Shown here one piece after another: positions 24,462-34,400 of a stretch of 64,000 nucleotides of DNA (position 1 is the first letter of the stretch; each line of letters begins with the position of its first letter). Under the pieces are notes generated by a model, which was given only the letters and a program-made list of their open reading frames with translations, was not told where the DNA came from and ran no database searches. This stretch comes from Myxococcales bacterium (GTDB lineage Bacteria; Myxococcota_A; Polyangia; Polyangiales; JAFGIB01), in assembly GCA_029880325.1 (NCBI GenBank), contig JAOUOP010000031.1, positions 29,476 to 93,475 of the forward strand. The letters are read 5' to 3'. Position numbers and translations under genes: made by a program.

Positions 24462-25931
24462 ATGAGGTGCTCTACAATCGTGCTCGCGGCGCTACTGGCT
24501 TTGATGGCCAAGGTGCCAGCGGCCCAGGCAAACTATGATTTCGACAACGGCAATGCGGCGATCGAAGTTGTCATTCCAAGTGTAGCTCCCATCATTTTTC
24601 AAGACATATCCAGCACTGCGGGCGACGCGACGCTGGTCCTGCGTCTCACGACGTTGGTCACAAATGCGTGGTTCGACGCGGTAGCACCATACCACCCGAC
24701 GGCTGTCGGCGTGTATACGAGCCTCGGCCGTAGGCCGGCGTCGGAGTCGGCCACGAATGCGAACTTGAACGTTGCCCTGCTGTACGCATCCTACCGGGTG
24801 TTCAATAGCCTTCTTCCTCACCGTGCGGCGGATTGGCGAAACATGCTCATCGGTGTCGGGCTAGACCCAGACGATGACAGCCTCGATCCCAACACTGCTG
24901 TCGGTCTTGGCAACGCCGCAGGCTTTGGCGTTGTGGCCGGGCGTATCAACGATGGCATGAACCAGTCTGGAAGCTACGGCCGTACCCATAACCCCATGCC
25001 ATACATGGACTACACGGGCTACACACCCGTCAATACGGCCTACGAGCTTGTGGATCCGTCGCGTTGGCAACCGGACATTCAACGCAAGGGAATCGGACTG
25101 TACAAGGTGCAACAGTTCGTCACGCCGCAGTATGCGCTGGTCGAACCCTACTCGTACGACGATCGTGCGGTCTTTGCTTTTCCGCCACCACGGGACAGCA
25201 ACCACCGCCGCGTTGCCGCCTACAAGGCCCAGGCCGATGCAGTTCTGGCGGCGTCTGCTAGCCTCGATGACCAGAAGAAGCTGATGGCCGAACTCTTCGA
25301 CAACAAGATCGAGGGTTTGGGTTTCTCCGCGGTCTTCGTGACCTTCGCCCATGGACTTTCGTTGATGGATTTCATTCAACTGGACTTCCTCACAAACATG
25401 GCCGCCTTCGATGCGGGTATCGCAGTCTGGGAGGAGAAGACGGAATACGACGCGGTTCGTCCTTTCAGTGCGATTCGCCACATCTACGGTGATGAGCCCG
25501 TCGTGGCCTACGGTGGTCCCGACGTCGGGGCGGTTTCGATGCCAGCCAGCCAGTGGAAATCGTACCTGGAGGAAGCTGACCACCCGGAGTATCCATCGGC
25601 TTCGACATGCTTCTGCGCTGCGCACGCGCAGGCGGTGCGCAACTACCTCGGCACCGATGTGTTGGGTTGGCAAATTCCGAGGCCGGCGGGTAGTTCCCGC
25701 GTCGAACCGGGCGTGACGCCGAGCGTCGATACGGTCCTTTCCTTTCCTACTTGGACGGATTATGTCGAAATCTGCGGTCAGAGCCGCGTTTGGGCGGGCG
25801 TTCATTTCCAGGCCGCGGTCGATGAGAGTCGAGCCATCTGCGATGACTTCGGCGATCACGCATACGAGTACTTCACGTCCCTGGTCGATGGTACGGCAGA
25901 CTCTCCACGGGCGCCGAGTCAGGGTATGTAA
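24462..25931 (+). CDS. Secreted vanadium-haloperoxidase/PAP2-like protein
   Basis: From the ATG at 24462, preceded by AAAAGGAGAA, this encodes 489 residues with a signal peptide (MRCSTIVLAALLALMAKVPA, cut after AQA). Vanadate-site motifs are KTEYDAVRP (K-x6-RP, about 340) and SRVWAGVHFQAAVD (SRxxxGxH). The middle motif, normally PSGH, is PSAS in EYPSASTCFC, so the usual His that acts as acid/base is absent. The family includes vanadium haloperoxidases and PAP2 phosphatases. It is likely periplasmic or secreted, but the activity is uncertain because of the altered motif. Confidence 0.85.
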   Translation: MRCSTIVLAALLALMAKVPAAQANYDFDNGNAAIEVVIPSVAPIIFQDISSTAGDATLVLRLTTLVTNAWFDAVAPYHPTAVGVYTSLGRRPASESATNANLNVALLYASYRVFNSLLPHRAADWRNMLIGVGLDPDDDSLDPNTAVGLGNAAGFGVVAGRINDGMNQSGSYGRTHNPMPYMDYTGYTPVNTAYELVDPSRWQPDIQRKGIGLYKVQQFVTPQYALVEPYSYDDRAVFAFPPPRDSNHRRVAAYKAQADAVLAASASLDDQKKLMAELFDNKIEGLGFSAVFVTFAHGLSLMDFIQLDFLTNMAAFDAGIAVWEEKTEYDAVRPFSAIRHIYGDEPVVAYGGPDVGAVSMPASQWKSYLEEADHPEYPSASTCFCAAHAQAVRNYLGTDVLGWQIPRPAGSSRVEPGVTPSVDTVLSFPTWTDYVEICGQSRVWAGVHFQAAVDESRAICDDFGDHAYEYFTSLVDGTADSPRAPSQGM

Positions 25932-25996
25932 TCGGGTGAGTCGCAGTACCGACATGGGTCGGTCGTTCAATTGGTCGGCGTCAGCGGGAGGAGGTT

Positions 25997-26625
25997 TCAG
26001 GCCTGCCGCTGACGCCGCGGTCGTTTGCGACCCAGAGCTTCGCGCACCGCTCGGGCAAGTGATTGGTGCAGGTACGGCTTGTGCAAGAGTAGGTCCTGCT
26101 CGTCGAGCGTCGGCAGCTCTTCGATGGGATAACCCGAAGTCATGAGCGTGGCCAGTCCGGGGCTGAGCCGTCGCGCCCGCCGTACGAGCTTGGCGCCGCT
26201 GAGCTCCCCCGGCAGCACGATGTCGGTGAAGAGCAGCGAGATGTCGTCGCGTTGCTCGATCAAGGTCAGGGCCGCGTCGGCATCTCGCGCTTCCAGGCAG
26301 GCGTATCCCAAGGACTCGAGGGAACCGACCACCACGCGCCGCACTTCTTCGTCATCTTCGACGACCAAGATGAGTTCCTTTTCGATGACGGCTGTCGGCA
26401 GTGTCTCGGCCGTTGTTCTGCCCGTGTGCTCGGGCGCTTCGGGAGCCGCCGGTATCAGCAGGCGCACGGTCGTGCCGCGGCCTTCGTCGCTTTCGATGAG
26501 AACGGTGCCGCCTGATCGCTTGGCCAAACCGTGGACCATATTCAGCCCCAGGCCGCTGCCTTCTCCGACTCCCTTGGTCGTGAAGAAGGGTTCGAAGGCG
26601 CGCTCCCGATCGATCCGCAGACCAG
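25997..26625 (-). pseudogene. Remnant of a hybrid histidine kinase (ATPase end plus receiver)
   Basis: The frame holds the end of a histidine-kinase ATPase domain (AFEPFFTTKGVGEGSGLGLN, then GGTVLIESDEGRGTTVRLLIP) followed by a receiver domain (LILVVEDDEEVRRVVVGSLE, phospho-Asp in LLFTDIVLPG, KPYLHQSLARAVREALG). Upstream of AFEPFF, about 26625, the translation loses all family likeness (Arg/Thr/Ser-rich), so the sensor, H-box and most of the ATPase domain are gone. It may still be translated to 26938 but cannot be a working kinase. Confidence 0.7.
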
Positions 26626-27180
26626 GATGAAGACGGCCATACCGAGGCGCCGCAGCACCGTCGAGCGCAGGTTTCTCAGCTGCTCCATCGCCATGGGCTG
26701 TGCGGAATCGGCCGCTCGCGTGTCGGCGTGCCTGGTTCGCCGTGGCAGTGCGCGTCATAAACCGCGGTGCCCGCAGGCACGTTTCGTTTCTTCGCGCCGG
26801 GCTTTCGACCCGTATCACGGTCGAGCGCCCGTGGGAGGTGCGAAGGCGCCTATCGGTGAGCAGCGCGCTTCCCACGGACGACGGATTCGTCCGTGGCGAT
26901 CCGGACGTGATCAGCCTACCACGATTGCGTTGACGCAAGCGTCGATAGTGAGCATGGCCTGAGTGATGTGGGAGTCAGACGGCATTGCTGTCCTACCTCA
27001 CTCCACGACCGAACTCTAATCCCCAAATAAGCGCAGGTTGCAGGCGATCTCCACAAATCTTTTGCGTTCAGGCGCTCGCGGAAGTGCTCAACGCGCCTCC
27101 TGGTGCGCCTGCGCTTTTCGCAAACCCCTGATTCACAACATCTTTGCGCAGCTCATCCTCCACATGCGCTTGTTTAGGGT

Positions 27181-27348
27181 CTAGATGTGCTCGGCGGAAG
27201 TCATGATCCGCTCTCGGGACCGCTACGGCGCCAGCTGCGGTGTCCGGTCCCCTTGAAATACACGGAGTATTCCCGCGGAGGCCGTCCTTGCATCTGGCAT
27301 CGTATCGACCCCGATCATCGGCTCAGCACTTCCGCCGAGCACATCTAG
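27181..27348. mobile_element. 168-bp MITE-like repeat, copy 1
   Basis: A 168-bp element that begins CTAGATGTGCTCGGCGG and ends with the reverse complement CCGCCGAGCACATCTAG, so it has terminal inverted repeats of about 20 bp. Two other copies are at 50902-51069 and 63875 to the window end. The internal sequence is almost the same in all three. No protein is coded, so it looks like a non-autonomous element. The CTAG at both ends fits target choice by IS630-like transposases, which is an inference. Its last bases contain the TAG stop of the NtrC-type gene next to it. Confidence 0.8.
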
Positions 27349-28688
27349 TACACCGACTTGTCGATGTTGTGGCGTTTGAGCTTTTCGTAGAGGGAGCTGC
27401 GCGGGATGTCGAGCTGTTTGGCGGCCTGGGGGACGTTGCCGGCGGTGCGCTTGAGTACGCGCTCGATGTGGCGGCGCTCGATTTCGGCCAGCGTTAGCTC
27501 TTCGTCGTTGTCGGGTACGGGAGCCAGAGGCCGGTCGAAGCTGAGATCGGCCACTTCGATGCTGTCACCCCGGGCGCGTAGCAGCGCCCGCTCGAGCACG
27601 TTGCGCAGCTCGCGGATGTTGCCGGGCCAGGCCTGGGCGCGCAGCTGCTGTGCGGCAGCGTCGGAGAGCACCAGGCCGCGGGCGGCGCCGCCGACTTCGT
27701 CGAGCAGGCGGCGGGCCAGCTCGGGGATGTCGTCGCGGCGCTCGCGTAGGGCCGGCACGCGCAGCGGTAGGGCGCTGAGGCGATAATAAAGGTCGGGACG
27801 GAACTCGCCGCTGCTGGCGCGGGCGTGCAGATCGCGGTGGGTGGCGGCCACCAGGCGCATGTCCACGCGGCGGTCGCGCACGTCGCCCAGGCGCCGGATG
27901 CGTTTTTCTTCGAGCGCTTTGAGCAGCTTGGCCTGGATGTCCAGGTCCAGGTCGCCGATTTCGTCGAGGAAGAGCACGCCACGGTGGGCCAGCTCCATCA
28001 GCCCTTCTTTGTTGGCGATGGCGCCGGTGAAGGCGCCCTTCTGGTGGCCGAAGAGTTCGGACTCCAGAAACTCCCGGCGCAGGCCGGCGCAGTTCAAATC
28101 GACCATGGGCTCGGCCGCGCGCGTGCCGTGGGCGTGCAGCCAGCGGGCCAACACGCCTTTGCCGCTGCCGGTCTCGCCCTCGATCAGAATCGGGCTGTCG
28201 CTCTCGAGTACGCGCCGGGCTTCTTCTTCCAGCTGGCGAATGGCGGGGCTCTGGCCGATGAAAGGCGTCGGGTCGTCCTTGCGGCCGCGGGTCTCGGCGG
28301 CGCGCTGGCGGCGCTGGCGCCGCACTTCCTTGCCCAGGCGCTCGAGCACGATCTGCAGCGCCGACAGCTCCACCGGCTTGGTCAAAAAATGACTTGCCCC
28401 GCGCTGGATCGCCTCGACCGCCAGATCGATGGAGCCATGGCCGGTGAGCACCACCACCGGCAGTGAAGGCTCCAAATCGTGCAGCCGCGGCAACAGCTCC
28501 AGGGCGGTTCCGTCGGGCAGTCGGTAGTCGATGACCGCCATGTCGGGCTGCTCGTTCATGCAGACGCGCACGCCGCTCTCGCAGCTGTCGGCTTCGACCA
28601 CGGCGAAACCCTTGGTCTGCAGGTACTTACGGACGCTGAAACGGAGTCCGGGTTCGTCGTCGACGAGTAGTACGCTCAGTTCGGCCAC
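27345..28688 (-). CDS. NtrC-family sigma-54 response regulator
   Basis: A 447-residue regulator with a receiver domain (1-120, phospho-Asp in MAVIDYRLPDG), a sigma-54 activation ATPase domain (about 145-370; Walker A GETGSGKGVLARW, GHQKGAFTGA, Walker B GVLFLDEIGDLD) and a Fis-type HTH at the end (QAAKQLDIPRSSLYEKLKRH). The GAFTGA loop needed to touch sigma-54 is intact. Its TAG stop lies within the end of MITE copy 1, so the last residues may differ from those of the ancestor. It is followed upstream by a single receiver and a REC-PAS-PAS kinase gene on the same strand. Confidence 0.92.
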   Translation of the reverse strand: MAELSVLLVDDEPGLRFSVRKYLQTKGFAVVEADSCESGVRVCMNEQPDMAVIDYRLPDGTALELLPRLHDLEPSLPVVVLTGHGSIDLAVEAIQRGASHFLTKPVELSALQIVLERLGKEVRRQRRQRAAETRGRKDDPTPFIGQSPAIRQLEEEARRVLESDSPILIEGETGSGKGVLARWLHAHGTRAAEPMVDLNCAGLRREFLESELFGHQKGAFTGAIANKEGLMELAHRGVLFLDEIGDLDLDIQAKLLKALEEKRIRRLGDVRDRRVDMRLVAATHRDLHARASSGEFRPDLYYRLSALPLRVPALRERRDDIPELARRLLDEVGGAARGLVLSDAAAQQLRAQAWPGNIRELRNVLERALLRARGDSIEVADLSFDRPLAPVPDNDEELTLAEIERRHIERVLKRTAGNVPQAAKQLDIPRSSLYEKLKRHNIDKSVY

Positions 28689-28792
28689 TTGCGCTCGCCC
28701 GTTCGCTCGCCCGTTCGCTCGGTGCCACGCCGCGCGAAGTCCGGATCATGCCCAATCCGAGAGGCGCGCGCCAGCTCTGCGGGGCCTCGGAC

Positions 28793-29209
28793 TCAGGAGC
28801 GACCGGCGCCGGCCGTGATCTGGGGCTCAGAGTCGCGCGCGCTTTCACTCAGCTCCGAGACGATGCGGGCGATGTCGGGCAGCGAGGTGGGCTTGCCCAG
28901 GACCACGTCGGCGCCGCGGGCGCGAGCCTCGCGGGCGACCTCCGAGGTGAGGCAGCCGGTGAGCATGACGCGGCGGCTGCTGGGGCGCTTCTGGGCGGCG
29001 AAGGCCAGTAGCTCGAAGCCTTCGGCGCCGTGCACTGCGGTCATGCGCAGGTCGCTGATGACCACGGAGTAGTCGATGTGGGCCAGCAGGGCTTGGGCCT
29101 CCTCCAGCTCGCTGGCGGTGTGCACTTCGTAGCCCTGACGGCTCAGGTAGCTCTTGAGGATGGTCAGCACGCTCGCTTCGTCGTCGACCAATAGGACGCG
29201 GGGCTTCAT
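28793..29209 (-). CDS. Single-domain response regulator
   Basis: A 138-residue protein that is one receiver domain: RVLLVDDEASVLTILKSYLS, phospho-Asp in VVISDLRMT, signalling Thr in RVMLTGC, and Lys in VVLGKPTSL. The last ~20 residues are a short tail. It has no output domain, so it acts by protein contact or as a phosphate sink. It lies between the NtrC-type regulator and the REC-PAS-PAS kinase, and the three probably share a phosphorelay. Confidence 0.88.
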   Translation of the reverse strand: MKPRVLLVDDEASVLTILKSYLSRQGYEVHTASELEEAQALLAHIDYSVVISDLRMTAVHGAEGFELLAFAAQKRPSSRRVMLTGCLTSEVAREARARGADVVLGKPTSLPDIARIVSELSESARDSEPQITAGAGRS

Positions 29210-29345
29210 GTCCCGCTATGAAGCAAGTCCCGTGCCCACTTGGATGGTAGGGTGGGCCCGGCCGAAAGGGCCACTTCTGCCCACTTTTTGCGCCGCGAGA
29301 GACGCCCGCGGGGCCGGCCACCGGCGGCGATGTTCGGATTTCGGA

Positions 29346-31340
29346 TCATGCTTCCGACTCCCGGATCGCCAGCGCCGGAACCTCGATGCCCACGCGGGCG
29401 CCGCCTTCGGCGCGGTTGCCTAGCGTCAAAATTCCGTCGTGCTCCTCGGCGATGCGCTTGGCCAGGGCCAGGCCCAGGCCGGTGCCGCCGCGGCGCCGCG
29501 AGTAGAAGGGCTGCAGTACCTTGCCCATTTCGGCAGGGTTGAAGCCACTGCCTGCGTCGAGCACTTGGCAGCGCAGCCTCCCGCCCAGGTCCTGGCTGCA
29601 GAGGCGCACAGAGCTCCCCGACGGACTGAACTGCAGCGCGTTTTCGAGCAGGTTTTGCAGGGCACGCTGGAAGCCGTCGGCCTGGCCCACCAGGCGGCGG
29701 CCCGGGGCGCCCAGCTCAAACTCGATCGCGACGCCGCGCTCTTTGGCAAGCGGCTCGCAGGTGGCTGCGGCCGCTTCGATCACCGCATCGAGTTCGAAGG
29801 GCACCGCGTTCGCCTCGGCCCGCGGCTTGCTGTAGTCGAGCAGGTCGGTCATCAGATTGCTCAAGCGCTGGGCGCCGTCTCGGATCACGTCGAAATACTC
29901 CTCCAGCTCCTTTTGGCGACCGAACTCGGCCTCGGCCGCCTCGATGGCCGAAGTGATGCAAAAGACGGGGTTGCGAACCTCGTGGGCTACCGAGGCCACC
30001 ATCTGGCCGATCGCCGCCAAGGTGCGGGCCGTCTCCAGCTCGGCGGCGGTGCGCTGCTGTTCGGTCACGTCGCGCACGATCGCCACCACTTCCCCCGGAT
30101 TGCCAGGCGCGAAACGGGCCTCGAAGCTGCGCCTACCGTCGGCCAGCGGCAACTCATAGGTCCAGCTCTGTAGCTTGCGACTGTCGAGGGTTTCGGCCAC
30201 CAGCTGCTGGCAGCGCTCGGCGAAGTCCGGTGGCATCAGATCGGCCAGATGGCTGCCGATGATGGTCTCCGGATCGGTCATGAGCAGGGAGGGGTCGGGG
30301 GCGCGGTAGTCGAGCACGCGGGCGTCGCGGTCGAGCCGGAAGACCAGGTCGGGGATGGCCTGCAGGATGGCGTCGGCGGTGACCTCGCTGCGCACCAGCT
30401 CCACGCTCTTGCGCCGTAGCTCGGCCGAGTGGGCCTGCACCCGATCCTGCAGCGAGGACTTGGCACGGCGCAGCGACTGTTGGCTGCGCACCAAGTCGGT
30501 GACATCGTGGGCCTGGCCCAGCACGTAGGGGCTGCCGCCCTTGGGCTCTTGCAGCACATTGTTGTAGGCCCAGACCCGGCGCTCGCCCGATTGATGCTGC
30601 ACCTGCATCAGGCCGGTCGACAGGCCGCGGTCGCGGATCTCGCGCAGGTAGCTCTCGAGCTGGCTGTGCAAGTCGCTCGGGACCAGGTGTTGCAGGCCCA
30701 GGCCCTCGTAGGGCAGGCCGCCGTAGCCCAGGTTGCGCCGTGCCCCCAGGCTCACCGCCAGAAAGCGTCCGTCCAGGTCGTGGGCGCAGACCAGCCCCTG
30801 GGCGCGTTCGACCGCGCGCTTCAGATCGCTGCCGGTGCGTCCGGTGGACAGGGCCACCGGACGCTCGTCGATGTCGTCGACTCGCAACGAATCGGCGGGG
30901 CGCGAGGCGGCCGCTTCGAGCGCCTGCTGCACCACGCCCTTGAGTTCGAGGGGGCGGATCTGGCCCTTGAGCAGAAACGACTCTGCACCCTCCACCAGCA
31001 GCTGTGAGGCCAGACTTTCGTCCTGCAAGCCCGATAGCAGCACGACCGGCAGCCCTGCGGCGGCGCTGCGGACGGCGCGGAAGGTCTTGAGGCCGTCGGA
31101 GTCGGGCAGTTTGAGGTCGACGATGGCCACGTCCATACGCACCTGCCCCAGCCGCTCGACGGCGGCGGCCAGGTCGCTGCAGTGGTGCACCACGGCGGCG
31201 TCGCCAAAGCCGCGGGACAGGGCGCGCTGGACCAGCCGGGCAAAAGCCGGGTCGTCCTCGACCAGTAGGATCGACAGCTCGCGTGCGGCCGTCGTGTCCG
31301 CTTCGGATTCGGCCGCTTCGTCGGTCATGTGGAGGCTCAT
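29346..31340 (-). CDS. REC-PAS-PAS-histidine kinase
   Basis: From the ATG at 31340 this encodes 664 residues: an N-terminal receiver (about 15-135, SILLVEDDPAFARLVQRAL and MDVAIVDLKLPDSDG), two PAS domains (about 165-290 and 325-440), a dimerisation domain with the H-box VASVAHEVRNPVFC (His about 450) and an ATPase domain ending GGTGLGLALAKRIAEEHDG. No membrane span is present, so it senses a cytoplasmic signal. The open frame runs further upstream, but that part overlaps a gene on the same strand and is not supported. It probably signals to the adjacent NtrC-type or single receiver protein. Confidence 0.88.
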   Translation of the reverse strand: MSLHMTDEAAESEADTTAARELSILLVEDDPAFARLVQRALSRGFGDAAVVHHCSDLAAAVERLGQVRMDVAIVDLKLPDSDGLKTFRAVRSAAAGLPVVLLSGLQDESLASQLLVEGAESFLLKGQIRPLELKGVVQQALEAAASRPADSLRVDDIDERPVALSTGRTGSDLKRAVERAQGLVCAHDLDGRFLAVSLGARRNLGYGGLPYEGLGLQHLVPSDLHSQLESYLREIRDRGLSTGLMQVQHQSGERRVWAYNNVLQEPKGGSPYVLGQAHDVTDLVRSQQSLRRAKSSLQDRVQAHSAELRRKSVELVRSEVTADAILQAIPDLVFRLDRDARVLDYRAPDPSLLMTDPETIIGSHLADLMPPDFAERCQQLVAETLDSRKLQSWTYELPLADGRRSFEARFAPGNPGEVVAIVRDVTEQQRTAAELETARTLAAIGQMVASVAHEVRNPVFCITSAIEAAEAEFGRQKELEEYFDVIRDGAQRLSNLMTDLLDYSKPRAEANAVPFELDAVIEAAAATCEPLAKERGVAIEFELGAPGRRLVGQADGFQRALQNLLENALQFSPSGSSVRLCSQDLGGRLRCQVLDAGSGFNPAEMGKVLQPFYSRRRGGTGLGLALAKRIAEEHDGILTLGNRAEGGARVGIEVPALAIRESEA

Positions 31341-31419
31341 CCTACAGGACCGGGCGCGGTTCGGGGTGGATGGTCGATCACGGGGGCCGAGACATGATCT
31401 GGACCGCGTCGGTCTGCGC

Positions 31420-34400
31420 TCATGCGGCCCCCTCGACCGCGCCCGCAGGCAGCGTGCCGCTATCCGACAGCAGCTTCTCGAAGCTCTCCAGGGCCATCGG
31501 GGGATAGAGGTACCGGCCCTGGACGCGCTCGCAACCCAGATTCTTGAGCAACGATAGCTCGCCGAGTTCCTGCACGCCCGCTGCGTGCACCTGCAGGCGC
31601 AGGGCCCGGGCGATGCCGAAGACCGCCTCGAGCACATCGCGCTTGAGGGGGTCGCGGTCGATGTCGGCCACGAGCGCGCGGTCTACTTTGACGGCGGCGA
31701 TCGGCAGTCGTCGCAGGAAGCTCAGCGATGAGTAGCCGGTGCCGAAGTCGTCGATGGCGAGGCTGAGGCCGAGGGCGGCCAGGTTTTCGAGGGTTTCGAC
31801 CACATCGGGCGCGTCGTCCATCAGCACCGAGCCGGTGATCTCCAGGGTCAGCCGCGACGGGTCGGCACCGGTGTTGCGCAGGGTGGCGCCGAAGCGCTCG
31901 GCCAACTTCGGATCGTGCAGCTCGCGAGCCGAAAGGTTGACGGTCAAGTCCAGGCCGCCCGGGCCGCCCGGGAGCCGACGCGTGCGTAGCTCGGCGTGGC
32001 AGGCCTCTTCGAAGATCTGATCGCCCAGGCGCGTGACCAGGCCCGTGGCTTCGGCGATTGGAATGAAGCGTTCGGGCTCGATCGGGCCGTGCTGGGGGTG
32101 AACCCAGCGGCTCAGAATTTCGGCGCCGACCACAGAGCCGCTGTCGGGATCGACGATGGGCTGAAAGGCGCTGTCGATGGCGCGGTCTTCGATGGCACGG
32201 CGCATGCTGGCGATCAGCTCGAGCCGCCCGCTGGAATCCTCGCGGGTCTGTTGGTCGAAGATCTGATAGCCATCGCGGCCGCGCGCCTTGACGCGGTACA
32301 TGGCGGCGTCGGCGTCGCGCAACAGCGCTTCGGCAGTCTGGTTTGGGTCGTCACCGAGGGCGATGCCGATGCTGGCGCTCACGTAGAGTTCGTGGCCGTC
32401 AATGCACACGGGAGCCTTGACGGCTTCGACGATGCGTTCTGCGATGGCGGTGACTTGGTCGCGGTCGCGCAGCTGCTCGCAGACCACCACGAATTCGTCG
32501 CCGCCGAAGCGGCCGACGACGTCGCCAGGGCGGATGGCGTCCACCAGACGTTCGGAGACCTCGCGCAGCAAGCGGTCGCCTGCCTGATGGCCGTAGCCGT
32601 CGTTGACGAGCTTGAAGCCGTCGAGATCCACGAAAAGCAAGCCCACCATGTCCCGGTTGCGGTGGGCACGGAGTAGGGCGGCCGCCAGCCGTTCGTTAAT
32701 TAGCTTTCGGTTTGGAAGGCCGGTCAAGGCGTCGTGCGTGGCCTGGTATTGGAGCTGGGCGCGGGCACTGACGCGGTCGCTGATGTCATGCAGGGTCAAT
32801 ACGGCGTAGGAGCCATCGGGGCCGTCGCAGCGCTGCACGGAGGCTTCGGCCGGGAATTCGGTGCCGTCCTTGCGGTAGCCGTGGATCTCGGTGCGGTTCT
32901 GCATTGCCAGGCGGGCGCCGGGCGCATCGAAAAATCGGCGCATGTGCTCGGCGTGCTGCGCGCGCGAGCGTGGTGGCAACAGTTGCTCCACGGCAAGGCC
33001 CGTGAGTTCGCCGCTACGGTAGCCGAAGTCGAGGGCGGCGCGGTCGTTGGCCTCCATGATGGTGCCGTCGGTGTCGACGGCGATCACGGTGGTGTCGACC
33101 AGGTCGAGAGCGGCCCAGCCGTTGGCTACCCCGGGGGGCGGGGCCGTGCTGCTGGCGTCGCTGCCGTAGTGAGTGCTGATGATGACGTGGGCAAGGGTGC
33201 AACCGGCGTGGTCATCGATGCGGTGGCAGTGCAGCGATATCAGGCCGCGGCTGCCGTCGCAGTAGCGAGCCTGGCCCTGCCAGCGTTTGGCGGAAAGGGC
33301 CAAGGCCTGGGCTTCTGGGATGTCGGCAAAAAGCTCGCCCAGGGGCAGGCCCAGCAGCAACTCGGGGGAGTCTGTCCGCCAGGCCTGGGCGAAACCCTCT
33401 TCGAAGCCGAGCAGATGGTCCTGGGGATCGACGATGAGCACGGCGGCGTGACTGCTGACAGTCGGAGCGCGGATGCCGGGGGTATTTTCGGCGGTGGTAG
33501 AAGGGGGAGCTTCTTCCGAAAGCCCCCTGCGGCGTGCAAACAGGCCCAGATGGGCAGCGCCGTCCTGGCGGAAGCACAGCGCGAGCAGGCGCTCCCAGCC
33601 AGCAAGCTGCGCCGGGGCCTGGCACTCGGGGTGGTCCAGGGCGATCAGCGCACCGGCTGCTGCCCGCTGTAGGCAGGAGGGTTGGTGGGCGAGCCAGTCG
33701 AGGGTGTGCTCGGCCCACTCGGGACCATCGGCGACGACGTTGGGGGCCACGGGGCACAGCTGGGTCAGACATCGATCGCCCTGCAGGACCTTCAGGGTGC
33801 CCAGCAGCACCGTCGCCTGCGGCGCACGCGGCCGCGTGGAGGCGCGCAGGGTGGGCGCCGAGGAAACGGTGGGGGCGACCTGCAGCTCGGCGCCACGGTA
33901 GCGATCGGGGACGCGTGGGTCGATGCGGCCGAAGGACTCGACGATCTCGAAGGAGCCGTCGGCTCGGCAGCGGGCCAGGTAGGTGTTGACGTGGGCGTGG
34001 TGGGTGACCGGATCCATCAGAACCTGGCCCTGGGGGGCGGAAAGCCAGCTGTATTCCAGGGCGTCGACCAGGGCTTCGGATTCCGTGCTTCCGGTGGCCT
34101 CGACGGCGGCGGCGAAGGCCTTGACGCAGACGTAGGTGCCTTCGCCAAAATTGGTCATCAAGGTCGAGCCCGAAGGCCACAGTGCCTCGCCGCCGTTGAG
34201 CTCCTTCAGGCCGCTGAGGACGGCGCGGTTTTCCGCGGTGTCCACGCTCATGAAATAGGTGTTGCTGCTGTAGAGACCGGCGCGTACCTCCGGCGGCAGG
34301 CGCGAAACCATGGCTTCGTCGTAGTGCCCCATGACCACGGCCATGCGCCCACGAAGACCGCGTTCGGCGAAGCGGGTCAGCAGCAGCCGCTGATCGGTGC

